Positions 6,953 through 17,364 of a stretch of 64,000 bases of DNA are shown here, piece by piece. The notes beneath the pieces are model-generated. The model was not told the DNA's origin, searched no databases, and worked only from the letters and a program-made list of their open reading frames with translations. A program made the translations under genes and the position numbers. Source of the stretch: Zeimonas sediminis (lineage in GTDB: Bacteria > Pseudomonadota > Gammaproteobacteria > Burkholderiales > Burkholderiaceae_E); the NCBI RefSeq assembly GCF_023721795.1, contig NZ_JAMQYE010000001.1:1054001-1118000 (forward strand), given 5' to 3'. Each line of letters starts with the position of its first letter. Within the stretch, counting starts at the first letter, position 1.

Positions 6953-9900
6953 GGCTGCTGCGGCTGCACCTGAAGGCATTCGGGCCCTTCACCGACCGGG
7001 TGCTGGACTTCGGCCCCGAGGCGCGCGGCCTGGTGCTGGTGCACGGCCCGAACGAGGCGGGCAAGTCGTCGGCGCTGCGCGCGATGACCGACCTGCGCTT
7101 CGGCATCCCCCAGCAGAGCGCCGACAATTTCGTCCACCCCCATCCGGAGATGCGGGTCGGAGGCGAGTTCGTCGACCGCTCGGGACGCCGCCACGCGCTG
7201 CTTCGCCGCAAGGGGCGCGCGCCGACGCTGTTCCTGACCGACTTCGCCGACCCGGCCGCGCCGCTGGTCGAGCCGGCGCCTCCCGAGCTCGAGTCGCTGC
7301 TTACCAGCGGCCTGGACCGGGCGGAGTACGAGACCGGCTTCGCGCTCGACCACCGGCGGCTGCGCGAAGGCGGCCGGGCCCTGCTCGAGGGCGAGGGCGA
7401 GATCGGCGCCGCGCTGTTCGAGGCCAGCGCCGGCGTGCGCAGCATCCCGCGAATCCTGGAGCGGATCGACCAGTCCGCGCGCCGCTTCTTCATGCCCGGC
7501 GCGCGCGGGCGCAACGCACGGATCAACGAGGCGCTGCGCGCGCTCGACGAGAGCCAGGCGGCATTTCGGCAGGCGCTGGTGCGACCCTCGCAGTGGGCCG
7601 AGCTCTCGAAGAAGCACCGCGCCGCCGCCGACGCGCTGGCCGGGCTGGAGGCGCGACAGCGCGAGCTGCTCGCCCGGCTGCAGCTGATCGGCGAGCTGCG
7701 CGCGGTCGCCCCGCTGCTGGCGACCCTCGATCATGCGGGGCAAGTGCTGGACGCGCTGCGCGACGCGCCGCTGCTGGCCGAGACCGCCGCGGGCGAGCGC
7801 GCGGCGGCGGAGTCCGGGCTCGCGACCGCGCGCGAGGACGCGGACGCCGCGGCGGCCGAGGCCGAGCGACAGCGCCGGCGACTGGCCGGGCTCGCGGTCG
7901 ACCGCGCGGTCCTCGACGTGGCGCCGGCGGTGCGGCGGCTGATCGCGTCGTCCGAGGCGATCGACCGCTACCGCGCCGAGCTCGCGGCGGCCGGCGCCGA
8001 GCTCGCCGCGGAGTCGCGGCGGATCGAGGCGCTCGCGAGCCGGCTCGACCCTCTCGCCGGCGTCGACGCAGTGCTCGCGCGCGCGCCCGATGCCGCCCGC
8101 CGGACCGGCATCGAGCAGGCGGTCCGGGCCCTCGAGCGCGCCGAGGACGCGCTCGCGCAGCACCGGGCGGACGAGGCGGCGGAAGCCCCGTCGCCGGACT
8201 CCCCGGAAGACGCACGGCTGCCTTCGCCCGAAAGCCGCATCGCGCTGCGCACCGCGCGCTCGGCGCTGACCCGCCACGAACCGCAGCTGCAGAGGCTCGC
8301 CGGGCTGCCCGCCGAGGTCGAGGCGGCGCGACGCGCGCTGGCCACCGCGCTCGCCGATGCCGGCCTGCCCGACGAGGCCGCGCTGCGCAAGGCGCGCCCG
8401 CTGCTCGACGCCCGGATCGACGAGGAGATCAGCGCCGAGCGGCGCGATGCCACGCGCCGCGAGGAGCACGAGCATCGCCTGGCCCGGATCGCCGAGGCGC
8501 GCGGCGAGGAAGTCGCGCGACGCGACGCAGTGCTGGCCGGCGGCGAAGTGCCCACGCAGGACCAGGTCGCGGCCGCTCGCGCGCGGCGCGACGAAGGCTG
8601 GCGGCTCATCCTCGGCACCTGCGTGGAACGGACGATCGAAGCGGCGTCGCCGTCGATCGAGGCGTTCACCGGCGGCCGCCCGCTGCCGCGCGCGTACGAG
8701 GAAGCCGTCGCCCAGGCCGACCTGATCGCCGACGCGCTGGCCGCCGACCACGAGCGCGCCGCGCAACTGCAGGCCTGCCAGCGCGAGATTGCGAAACTCG
8801 ATCGCGACGCCGGCGATCTGCGCCGGCAGCTCGAGGCGATCGCGCTGGGCGAGGCGGAGCGCGCCGAGCGCTGGCGACGCGCGCTGGCCGATGCCGGCCT
8901 GCCCGACCTGCCCCCGGCCGCGCTGCGAGATTGGCAAGCGCGGCTCGCGCAGCTCAGGCGCGCCCAGGAGACCCTGCAGGCCCTTGTCGACGAGCGCGAA
9001 GCGGCGATCGCGCTGGCCGAGCGCCTCGCCGCCTCGCTGCGCGAGGCGATCCTCGGGACCGGCCTTGCCGCCCCGCCCGCGGACGCGGGCGTCGACACGC
9101 TCGCCGCGCTCGCCGACGAGATCGAGGAGCGCTGCCGCCAGGCCGAGAAGCGGCTGGACACCGAGCGCGGGCAGCGCGCCCAGCGCGAGCAGCAGCGCCA
9201 GCTGCGCGCCACTCGCGAGGCGGCGCTGCGGGAGGCGCTTGGCGAGGCGCGCGAGGCGCTGCGCGAACCGCTCTCGGCGCTGATGCTGGCGCCCGACGCG
9301 ACCCCGGCCGTGATCCGGGCCCGGCTCGAAGAGTTCGACACGCTGCTCGCCGCCCGCGACCGCGCGCTGGCCGCCGAGGCCGGCCTGGATCGCGCGCGCG
9401 AATCGCTGGCCCTGCTCGAAGGTGCCACCGGCTCGCTCGCGACGGCGCTCGGCGACGAAACCCCGGCCGACCTGCGCATCTATGTCGAGCGCCTCGCGAC
9501 CCGCCTGGACGAGGCCGAGGCGGCGGCCCGCGAGCATGCGCTGGCCAGCCAGGCGCTCGCGGGCGCGCAGGAGATCCTGGAGCGGCAACGGGCCGCGATC
9601 GCTCGACACGAGGCGACCTTCGCGCGCCTGTGCGAGGCCGCGGGCGTGGCGTCGCCCGCCGCCCTTCCCGAGGCCGAGGCGCGCGCCCAGCGCAAGCGCG
9701 AGGCGCAGGCCGCCTTCGACCGCGCGAGCGCGCAACTCGCGCAGGCCTCGCGCCGGCCGATCGAGGCCTTGCGCGAGCACCTCGCCGGGCTGGAGCCGGG
9801 CCGGCTCGATGCCGACGAGGCGCAGTGCGCGCGCGACCTGGCGGGCCTCGAGGACGCGCTGCGCGACGCCCGCCGCGACGAGGAAACCGCCCGCCACGCG

Positions 9901-10476
9901 CTGCGCGCGATCGACGGCGCCGACACCGCGGCGACCGCCCGCGAGGCGATGGAACAGGCCGCGGCGCGCATCCGGGCCGACATGCCCGCGTGGATGCGCT
10001 CGCGGCTTGCGCACGCGCTGCTCGCCGAGGCGACCCGGCGCTTCCGGGAGCGCGCGCAGGGACCGATGTTGCGAGCGGCGACCGCGCTGTTCGAGCGAAT
10101 GACCGGCGGCGAGTTCGCGCGCCTGGTCGCCGACGACTCGGCCGCCGATCGCCCGGTTCTTCTCGCCGAGCGACGCGGCGGCCGGCTGGTTCACGTGGAC
10201 GCGATGAGCGAAGGCACCCGCGACCAGCTCTACCTGTCGCTGCGGCTCGCCGCCCTCGGGCTGAGGCGCGAGGCCGGCATCGACCTGCCGGTCGTCCTCG
10301 ACGACGTGCTGATGACCTCCGACGACGCGCGCGCCGCGCGGATGCTGGAGGCGATCGCCGACTTCGCCGAAGCCGGCCAGGCCATCGTGTTCACGCACCA
10401 CCGGCACCTGGCGGAGCTCGCCCGCGCGACGCTCGCGCCCGACCGCCTGACGATCGTCGAGCTCGGCGAGCCGTGA
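6949..10476 (+). CDS. YhaN-type SMC/Rad50-like AAA ATPase
   Basis: 1175 residues. Walker A GPNEAGKSS is at 33-41, after the typical MRLLRLHLKAFGPF start. A very long Ala/Arg/Glu-rich coiled-coil region spans about residues 180-1030. The C-terminal ATPase half has SEGTRDQLYLSLRLAAL (signature), VVLDDVL (Walker B) and a FTHHRHL switch. No CxxC zinc hook is visible in the middle, in agreement with YhaN rather than Rad50/SbcC. It is coupled to YhaO by a 4-base overlap and should drive that nuclease in DNA end processing. Confidence 0.87.
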   Translation: MRLLRLHLKAFGPFTDRVLDFGPEARGLVLVHGPNEAGKSSALRAMTDLRFGIPQQSADNFVHPHPEMRVGGEFVDRSGRRHALLRRKGRAPTLFLTDFADPAAPLVEPAPPELESLLTSGLDRAEYETGFALDHRRLREGGRALLEGEGEIGAALFEASAGVRSIPRILERIDQSARRFFMPGARGRNARINEALRALDESQAAFRQALVRPSQWAELSKKHRAAADALAGLEARQRELLARLQLIGELRAVAPLLATLDHAGQVLDALRDAPLLAETAAGERAAAESGLATAREDADAAAAEAERQRRRLAGLAVDRAVLDVAPAVRRLIASSEAIDRYRAELAAAGAELAAESRRIEALASRLDPLAGVDAVLARAPDAARRTGIEQAVRALERAEDALAQHRADEAAEAPSPDSPEDARLPSPESRIALRTARSALTRHEPQLQRLAGLPAEVEAARRALATALADAGLPDEAALRKARPLLDARIDEEISAERRDATRREEHEHRLARIAEARGEEVARRDAVLAGGEVPTQDQVAAARARRDEGWRLILGTCVERTIEAASPSIEAFTGGRPLPRAYEEAVAQADLIADALAADHERAAQLQACQREIAKLDRDAGDLRRQLEAIALGEAERAERWRRALADAGLPDLPPAALRDWQARLAQLRRAQETLQALVDEREAAIALAERLAASLREAILGTGLAAPPADAGVDTLAALADEIEERCRQAEKRLDTERGQRAQREQQRQLRATREAALREALGEAREALREPLSALMLAPDATPAVIRARLEEFDTLLAARDRALAAEAGLDRARESLALLEGATGSLATALGDETPADLRIYVERLATRLDEAEAAAREHALASQALAGAQEILERQRAAIARHEATFARLCEAAGVASPAALPEAEARAQRKREAQAAFDRASAQLAQASRRPIEALREHLAGLEPGRLDADEAQCARDLAGLEDALRDARRDEETARHALRAIDGADTAATAREAMEQAAARIRADMPAWMRSRLAHALLAEATRRFRERAQGPMLRAATALFERMTGGEFARLVADDSAADRPVLLAERRGGRLVHVDAMSEGTRDQLYLSLRLAALGLRREAGIDLPVVLDDVLMTSDDARAARMLEAIADFAEAGQAIVFTHHRHLAELARATLAPDRLTIVELGEP

Positions 10477-10490
10477 CCCGGGCAGCGCCC

Positions 10491-10514
10491 GCGGTTTGCG
10501 CGAGCGCAAACCGC
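10491..10514 (+). terminator. Stem-loop downstream of yhaN-like gene
   Basis: GCGGTTTGCGC and GCGCAAACCGC form an 11-base perfect stem around a GA turn, 14 bases after the stop. There is no U tract, so it is either a hairpin that protects the 3' end or a weak terminator. Confidence 0.55.
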
Positions 10515-10531
10515 GCTGCGCCGGCCGACCC

Positions 10532-10537
10532 TAGACT
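10532..10537 (+). promoter_or_regulatory. Candidate -10 (TAGACT) for the universal stress protein gene
   Basis: TAGACT lies 35 bases upstream of the ATG at 10573 and just beyond the yhaN stem-loop. No clear -35. Confidence 0.35.
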
Positions 10538-10572
10538 GACGAAATCGCAAACCCGCCAGCCGAGGTCGGCTC

Positions 10573-11379
10573 ATGTACACCCGAATCCTGGTTCCCGTCG
10601 ACGGCTCCGAGTTCGCGGAGCAGATGATCCCGCACGCGAGCGCCATCGCCAGGGCGTCCGGCGCGGGCCTCACCCTGCTGCGCATCGTGTCCGACCCGGT
10701 CGACCAGGCCGACGCGCGGGAGCAGGTCGAGCGGCTCGCCTCCGGCATCGGCGGCGAAGGGCTTTGCGTCGTCGCCAGGGGCGAGGTAGCCGACGCGATC
10801 CGCACCGAGGCCGAACGGGTGCCGGGCACGCTGGTCGCGCTGACCTCGCACGGCCGCAGCGGCGCGGCCGAGGCGATCTTCGGCAGCGTGGCGCTCGAGG
10901 TCCTGCGCGAGATGCGCGGCCCGCTGCTCGTGTACCGGCCCCACGCGAAGGCCGCCGACGCGGGGGCCCCGAAGATCGGCCGGGTCGTGCTGCCGCTCGA
11001 CGGCAGCCCGGAATCCGAGTCGATGGTGCCGCAGGCGGCCGAGTTCGCGAAGTGGCTGGGGGCGCGGGTGCTGGTCGTCTCGGTGCTCGATCCGAGGCAG
11101 AGGATCGACGCCGGCATTCCGGCCGGCGACGTGCAGGAATCGAGCTACGTTCACGGCCGCGCGCAGGACATCGCGCAGTGCTACGGCGTGGCCACCAGCT
11201 GGGAGACGCTGCACGGCGACCCCAAGGAGGCGATCCCTCAGTTCGTTCGCAGCCTCGGCGACGCGATGCTGGCCATGGCCACGCACGGCCGCAGCGCGCT
11301 GAAGACCGTGGTCGCCGGCAGCGTGACCGCGCAGTGCCTGCGCGACAGCGGCGTGCCGGTGCTCACCCGCATCCCCTGA
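10573..11379 (+). CDS. Tandem universal stress protein (two UspA domains)
   Basis: 268 residues in two UspA folds: residues 1-125 (start MYTRILVPVDGS; nucleotide loop SHGRSGAAEAIFGS) and 135-268 (GRVVLPLDGSPESE; THGRSALKTVVAGS). Both keep the HGR...GS nucleotide-binding loop, so both halves may bind ATP. Such proteins act in the cytoplasm under starvation, redox or membrane stress. The gene has its own candidate promoter and is convergent with pobA. Confidence 0.88.
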   Translation: MYTRILVPVDGSEFAEQMIPHASAIARASGAGLTLLRIVSDPVDQADAREQVERLASGIGGEGLCVVARGEVADAIRTEAERVPGTLVALTSHGRSGAAEAIFGSVALEVLREMRGPLLVYRPHAKAADAGAPKIGRVVLPLDGSPESESMVPQAAEFAKWLGARVLVVSVLDPRQRIDAGIPAGDVQESSYVHGRAQDIAQCYGVATSWETLHGDPKEAIPQFVRSLGDAMLAMATHGRSALKTVVAGSVTAQCLRDSGVPVLTRIP

Positions 11380-11425
11380 GCCGCCTTCCTCCAGAACGCG
11401 CGGGGTTTCCTGGCGCGCTCTGCGT

Positions 11426-13199
<1,774 letters not shown>

Positions 13200-13203
13200 C
13201 GGC

Positions 13204-13911
13204 TCAGCGCTCCATGGGGGTTTCGCCGCGGCCGCGCAGCACGATGTCGAACTCGTAGCCGAGCGCGAAGTCGGCCTCGGTCACGTCGAGCGAGAAGCGC
13301 GAGATCAGCCGGTCGCGGGCGTGCTCGGGCGTGCCCTGGAAGATCGGGTCGTGGGCGAGCAGCGGATCGCCCGGAAAGTACATCTGCGTGACCAGCCGGG
13401 TGGCGAAGTGCCTGCCGAACAGCGAGAAGTGGATGTGGTTGGGGCGCCAGGCGTTCGGGTGGTTGCCCCACGGATAGGCGCCCGGCTTCACGGTCATGAA
13501 GCGATAGCGGCCTTCGGAATCGGTCAGGCAGCGCCCGGCGCCGAGGAAGTTCGGGTCGAGCGGCGCGTCGTGCTGGTCGACCTTGTGCACGTAGCGGCCG
13601 GCAGCGTTCGCCTGCCAGATCTCGACCAGCGTGTCGGTCACCGGCTTGCCGCCCTCGTCGAGCACGCGGCCGGTCACGATGATCCGCTCGCCGAGCGGCT
13701 CGCCGTTGCGGCGCGCGTTGCGGGTCAGGTCGTGGTCGAGCGGGCCGAGGTCGTCGTGCCCGTAGACCGGCGCCGCGAGCTCGGCCAGCGCCGGCTTGAG
13801 CGGCACCAGCGGCTTCGTCGGGCCGCGCAGCACGGTCGACTTGTACGGCGGATGGATGTAAGCGGGATGGCTTGCCCAGTCGCGCGGGCCGAGCGGCTTG
13901 TCGGACGTCAT
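13204..13911 (-). CDS. pcaH: Protocatechuate 3,4-dioxygenase beta subunit
   Basis: 235 residues. Catalytic non-heme Fe(III) subunit. The four iron ligands are in place: Y107 (AGRYVHKVD), Y146 (GAYPWGN), H159 and H161 (RPNHIHFSLFG), matching the Tyr2His2 site of the Pseudomonas enzyme one residue apart. First gene of pcaH-pcaG-pobA and divergent from the PcaQ-like regulator, which presumably activates it. Confidence 0.95.
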   Translation of the reverse strand: MTSDKPLGPRDWASHPAYIHPPYKSTVLRGPTKPLVPLKPALAELAAPVYGHDDLGPLDHDLTRNARRNGEPLGERIIVTGRVLDEGGKPVTDTLVEIWQANAAGRYVHKVDQHDAPLDPNFLGAGRCLTDSEGRYRFMTVKPGAYPWGNHPNAWRPNHIHFSLFGRHFATRLVTQMYFPGDPLLAHDPIFQGTPEHARDRLISRFSLDVTEADFALGYEFDIVLRGRGETPMER

Positions 13912-14007
13912 CGGGGAGTCTCCGTGAGCGGTGCCGGGGCTCGGGCATGGATGCCGGCCCCTGGTCGAGCCGGTCGATTCTGAACCGGACGACTGCTCAT
14001 GTAAATC

Positions 14008-14023
14008 AACCTTCCTTCAAGTT
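14008..14023. promoter_or_regulatory. Candidate regulator site between pcaH and the LysR gene
   Basis: AACCTT-CCTTC-AAGTT is an imperfect inverted repeat 18 bases upstream of the regulator ATG, in the only non-coding gap between regulator and target operon. LysR proteins normally bind such a place. It does not clearly match the PcaQ box known from rhizobia. Confidence 0.25.
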
Positions 14024-14040
14024 TTCGATAACATTTCGTC

Positions 14041-15021
14041 ATGGAACTGGACGGCCGGATCAAGTTGCGCCACCTGAACTGCTTCGTGGCGGTGATGCAG
14101 CACCGCAACCTGCGACGGGCGGCAGAGTCGCTCGCGGTCAGCCAGCCGGCGGTTTCGAAGACCCTCCGGGAACTCGAGGACGTGCTCGGACTGCGGCTCT
14201 TCGAGCGGGGCCGGCGCGGTGCGGCGCCAACGCGCGAAGCCGAGCGGCTGCTGCCCCACGTCTCGACGAGCCTGGCCACGCTGCGCGAGGGCCTGGCCGA
14301 GATCGGGCCGCGGGCGACCGCGGTGCGCACCCGGATCGCGATCGGCGCGCTGCCCACGCTGGCGCCCTCGCTGGTTCCCGATGTGGTCGACCGCCTGCGC
14401 GCCGCCGGCCTGCCGATCGACCTGCGGATCGAGACCGGCAGCAACGCCGAGCTGCTCGCGCGGCTTCGCGAGGGCCGGCTCGAGCTCGTGCTCGGCCGGC
14501 TCAGCGAGCCGGACCGCATGGCAGGCCTCGCCTTCGAGCACCTGTTCGCCGAGCCGCTGGTGCTGGCGGTGCGCCCCGATCATCCGCTGGCCGGCGACGC
14601 GAAGCCGTCGCTGGCGCGGGTGCTCGCGCACCCGGTCGTGCTGCCGTTGCCCGACACGATGATCCGCCAGGCCGCCGACAGCCTGCTGGCCGCGCACGGG
14701 CTCGGGGCCCCGCCGCTCGCGGTCGAGACGCTGTCGGTGTCGCTCGCGCGGGCCCTGGCCGAGCGAGGCGCGGTGTGGTTCGCCTCGCTCGCGGCGGTGC
14801 AGCCCGAGTTGCGCGCGGGCCGCCTGGTGCGCCTGGGCATCGACACGGCGGGCACCGAGGAACCGGTCGGGCTGGTGCTGCGAAGCGCCGGGCCGATCGG
14901 CCCGACCGCCAGGCGTGTGATCGCCGCGATCCGGGAAGCGGCTGCCGCCCGCGGGGATGAAGCGGCCGCACGCGGGGACGAGGCAGCCGCCCGAAGGGAA
15001 GCCGCGACCGCTCGGGGATAA
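14041..15021 (+). CDS. pcaQ: LysR-family regulator, PcaQ-like
   Basis: 326 residues. LysR winged helix-turn-helix at about 9-66 (LRHLNCFVAVMQH, AAESLAVSQPAVSKTLRELE), then a substrate-binding co-inducer domain to about 300. The start MELDGRIKLRHLNCF and position opposite pcaHG-pobA match PcaQ, the activator of protocatechuate genes responding to a pathway intermediate. The last 30 residues are an Ala/Arg repeat (AAARGDE units) encoded by a 21-base tandem repeat and are not part of the fold. Confidence 0.85.
   Translation: MELDGRIKLRHLNCFVAVMQHRNLRRAAESLAVSQPAVSKTLRELEDVLGLRLFERGRRGAAPTREAERLLPHVSTSLATLREGLAEIGPRATAVRTRIAIGALPTLAPSLVPDVVDRLRAAGLPIDLRIETGSNAELLARLREGRLELVLGRLSEPDRMAGLAFEHLFAEPLVLAVRPDHPLAGDAKPSLARVLAHPVVLPLPDTMIRQAADSLLAAHGLGAPPLAVETLSVSLARALAERGAVWFASLAAVQPELRAGRLVRLGIDTAGTEEPVGLVLRSAGPIGPTARRVIAAIREAAAARGDEAAARGDEAAARREAATARG
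14923..15006 (+). repeat. 21-base tandem repeat at the 3' end of the LysR gene
   Basis: Four units of 21 bases (14923, 14944, 14965, 14986), the middle two nearly identical, encode AAARGDE-type heptads that extend the protein. Degenerate outer copies suggest an old repeat with recent expansion in the centre. Confidence 0.6.
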
Positions 15022-15075
15022 TGTCGGCCTCGCGCCGCGCCGGCCACCTCCTCACTTCCTCACACGACCGACCCG

Positions 15076-15750
15076 ATGGCCCTCGTCTACTTCGTCCGTC
15101 ACGCCCAGGCCTCCTTCGGCAGCCACGACTACGACCGGCTCTCCGAGCTCGGCCGCCGCCAGGCGCGCTGGCTCGGCGAATGGTTCGCCGAACACGACAT
15201 CCGCTTCCGGCGCGTGCTGGCCGGCACGCTGCTGCGCCAGCAGGACACCGCGCGCGAGATCCTCGCGGCGACCGGCGGCGATCCCGGGGCCATCCTCACC
15301 CATCCCGGGCTCGACGAATATCGCGCCGAGGCGATCTGGAGCGCGCACACCGGCGGCCAGGACCCGATCGCCCACCAGCGCGCCGACTACAAGGGCTACT
15401 GGCGGACCTTCCGCGAAGCGATGGAAGCCTGGGCCGACGACCGGCTCACCGGCGTTCCCGAGACCTGGGGCGAGTTCGGCGCGCGGGTCCGCGAGGCGCT
15501 CGACGAGGCCGCGCGCGACGCCACGCGCGAGGACGCGCTGCTGGTCGTCAGCTCGGGCGGCGCGATCGGCCGGGCGATCGCCGGCATCGTCGGCAGCCCG
15601 TCGAAGGTCGCGATCGAGTTCAACCTGCAGTTCCGCAACACCGGCTTCTGCGAGCTGATCGCCGGTGGCGGCGGGATGCGGATGCTGAGCTTCAACGCGA
15701 TCCCGCACCTGATGCGGCCCGAGCGCCGCGAGGCGATCACCTTCGCCTGA
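15076..15750 (+). CDS. Histidine phosphatase (phosphoglycerate mutase-like) family protein
   Basis: 224 residues. The N-terminal catalytic motif is VRHAQAS (RH followed by A rather than G) with the phospho-accepting His at about residue 9, and LSELGRRQA follows. The usual second active-site His, normally SHGG, reads SSGG in VVSSGGAIG, so the classical acid/base pair is incomplete. A Glu-rich segment (WGEFGARVREAL) fits the family. Substrate unknown. It may be read with the esterase-like gene 37 bases downstream. Confidence 0.78.
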   Translation: MALVYFVRHAQASFGSHDYDRLSELGRRQARWLGEWFAEHDIRFRRVLAGTLLRQQDTAREILAATGGDPGAILTHPGLDEYRAEAIWSAHTGGQDPIAHQRADYKGYWRTFREAMEAWADDRLTGVPETWGEFGARVREALDEAARDATREDALLVVSSGGAIGRAIAGIVGSPSKVAIEFNLQFRNTGFCELIAGGGGMRMLSFNAIPHLMRPERREAITFA

Positions 15751-15787
15751 CGGCCAGACAGGTCCACTGCCCCGCGAGGATGCCGAA

Positions 15788-16531
15788 ATGACCGGCTCGC
15801 CCGACGCCCGCCATTCTGCTGCCTCGGCGCCCGAGCCCGCGCCGCCGGCCCTCGCGACGATCGTCCAGAGGCCGGCCGGCCGCCCCGGACAGCTGATCCT
15901 TTTGTTCCACGCAGCCGGCGCCGACCCCTCGGAAATGCTGCCGCTCGCCCGCCGGCTGGCGGCCGAGTTCCCGCAGGCCTTCGTCGTCAGCGTCGGCGCG
16001 CCCGAGACCAGCGCGTCGGAAACCGGGAGGGAATGGTTCGCCGACGAGGATCCGGACGGTCCGGCCCGGTCCGGGCGCGTGGCCGCGGCAATGCCCTGCT
16101 TCCTCGCGACGATCCGGCACTGGCAGGAAGTGGCCGGGGTCGCCCCCGAGGCGACCGCGGTCGTCGGTTTCGCGCAGGGCGCGACGATGGCGCTCGAGTG
16201 CGCCGGCGAGCGCGAGGCGCCCGCCGGGCGGGTCGTGTCGATCGCAGGCCGCTTCGCGCGCCTGCCCGATCGCGTTCCGGCCGACGCCACCTTCTACATG
16301 CTGCACGGCAAGGCCGACGAGGTCGTGCCCTGCGCGCACACGGTGGCCGCCGCCGAGCGGATCGTCGCGCTGGGCGGCGACGTGATCGCCGACGTGATTC
16401 CGGCCGCGGGGCATGCGGTCGACGACCGGATCGCCGACCTGCTGATCGAGCGCCTCAGGACCCACATCCCGAAGCGCCACTGGGCTGCCGCGATGCGCGC
16501 GACCGGAACAGAGCGTGTGAAGAAATCGTAG
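15788..16531 (+). CDS. YpfH-like alpha/beta hydrolase with the nucleophile Ser replaced by Ala
   Basis: 247 residues, similar throughout to the phospholipase/carboxylesterase family (YpfH type): LILLFHAAGADPSEM, VVSVGAPE, REWFADED. The Asp (HGKADEVVP) and His (AAGHAVDD) of the triad are kept, but the nucleophile elbow reads GFAQGA where the family has GFSQGA; the codon is gcg. The residue after the oxyanion-loop His is also changed (FHA for FHG). It is therefore probably not a serine esterase and may be a pseudoenzyme. The last codons (ERVKKS) come from the outer arm of the palindromic repeat that follows. Confidence 0.8.
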   Translation: MTGSPDARHSAASAPEPAPPALATIVQRPAGRPGQLILLFHAAGADPSEMLPLARRLAAEFPQAFVVSVGAPETSASETGREWFADEDPDGPARSGRVAAAMPCFLATIRHWQEVAGVAPEATAVVGFAQGATMALECAGEREAPAGRVVSIAGRFARLPDRVPADATFYMLHGKADEVVPCAHTVAAAERIVALGGDVIADVIPAAGHAVDDRIADLLIERLRTHIPKRHWAAAMRATGTERVKKS

Positions 16532-16633
16532 CGAGCGGCCCGAGGTCGCGCCGAGAAGCGCAGCCGTACGCAGGAGTACGGCGAGCATCGCAGGTGCGAG
16601 ATCGGGCCGCGCAGTAGATTTGTTCGCACGCTC
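16511..16633. repeat. 123-base imperfect palindrome between convergent genes
   Basis: The two ends are inverted copies of each other: 16511-16527 pairs with 16617-16633 (15 of 17 identical plus a G-T), GCGGCCCGA at 16535-16543 pairs perfectly with 16602-16610, TCGCGCC 16546-16552 pairs with 16593-16599, and GCCGTAC/GTACGGC (16563-16569, 16576-16582) make the tip with a 6-base loop. It contains the stop of the esterase-like gene and touches the stop of alaX. It may act as a two-way terminator; its length and segmented pairing suggest a dispersed element. Confidence 0.75.
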
Positions 16634-17344
16634 TCAGGCGAAGCCGATCTCGACCCGCCTGTTCTTCTTGCCCTCGCTGCGGATCTTCAGCACCCTCACC
16701 CGCCCGATCTCGCCGATGTTGCGCACGTGAGTGCCGCCGCAAGGCTGCAGGTCGATGCCGGGAATCCGCAGCAGGCGCACGCGACCCGAGCCGCGCGGCG
16801 GCTGCACGCTCATCGTCTTGACCAGCTCCGGCTTGGCGTCGAGCTCCTCGTCGGTGATCCACACGGTCTCGGTGTCGACCGCGCGCCCGATCAACTCGTT
16901 GACCTCGCGCTCGATCTTCTCCGCGTCGAGCAGGATCATGTCGATGTCGAAGTCGAGCCGGCCCTTGTCGGGCGCGATGTTGCCGCCGGTGACCGGCGCG
17001 ACCACCACGCAGGACAGCACGTGCAGGCAGGTGTGGATGCGCATCATCGCGTAGCGGCGGTCCCAGTCGATCTCGGCCGTGACCTCGTCGCCGACCGAGA
17101 GCGCGGGCGCGCCGGCCTCGGGGACGTGCACCACGACGTCCAGCCCCTCGCCCTTGCGCGTGTCGGCGATCCGCACCGACACGCCGTCGGCCCGGCGCAG
17201 CCAGCCGGTGTCGCCGGCCTGGCCGCCGCCCATCGGGTAGAAGACCGTGCGGTCGAGCTCGTAGCCCCGCTCGGTCGCCGCGGTCACGCGGGCGGTGCAG
17301 GACTTCAGGTAGGCGTCGTCGCGAAACAGCAGTTCGGTGGTCAT
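16634..17344 (-). CDS. AlaX-type alanyl-tRNA editing protein
   Basis: 236 residues from ATG 17344. A free-standing version of the AlaRS editing domain that deacylates tRNA-Ala charged with serine or glycine. FYPMGGGQAGD (36-45) is the conserved loop; the zinc ligands are H104 and H108 in IHTCLHVL and C202, H206 in CGGTHVRN. There is no catalytic synthetase or oligomerisation part. The frame continues further upstream but that part is a shadow of the TM2 gene. It follows the TM2 gene by 20 bases and may share its transcript. Confidence 0.9.
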   Translation of the reverse strand: MTTELLFRDDAYLKSCTARVTAATERGYELDRTVFYPMGGGQAGDTGWLRRADGVSVRIADTRKGEGLDVVVHVPEAGAPALSVGDEVTAEIDWDRRYAMMRIHTCLHVLSCVVVAPVTGGNIAPDKGRLDFDIDMILLDAEKIEREVNELIGRAVDTETVWITDEELDAKPELVKTMSVQPPRGSGRVRLLRIPGIDLQPCGGTHVRNIGEIGRVRVLKIRSEGKKNRRVEIGFA

Positions 17345-17364
17345 GGATTCGTTCGAAGGAGCGG

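Noticed and set aside
6244-10509. A 1421-codon minus-strand open frame opposite the YhaN-like gene, and similar long antisense frames opposite uvrA and other genes
   Set aside because: They are Arg/Ala/Gly-rich shadows produced by high third-position GC in the real genes; no domain, start context or ribosome site supports them.
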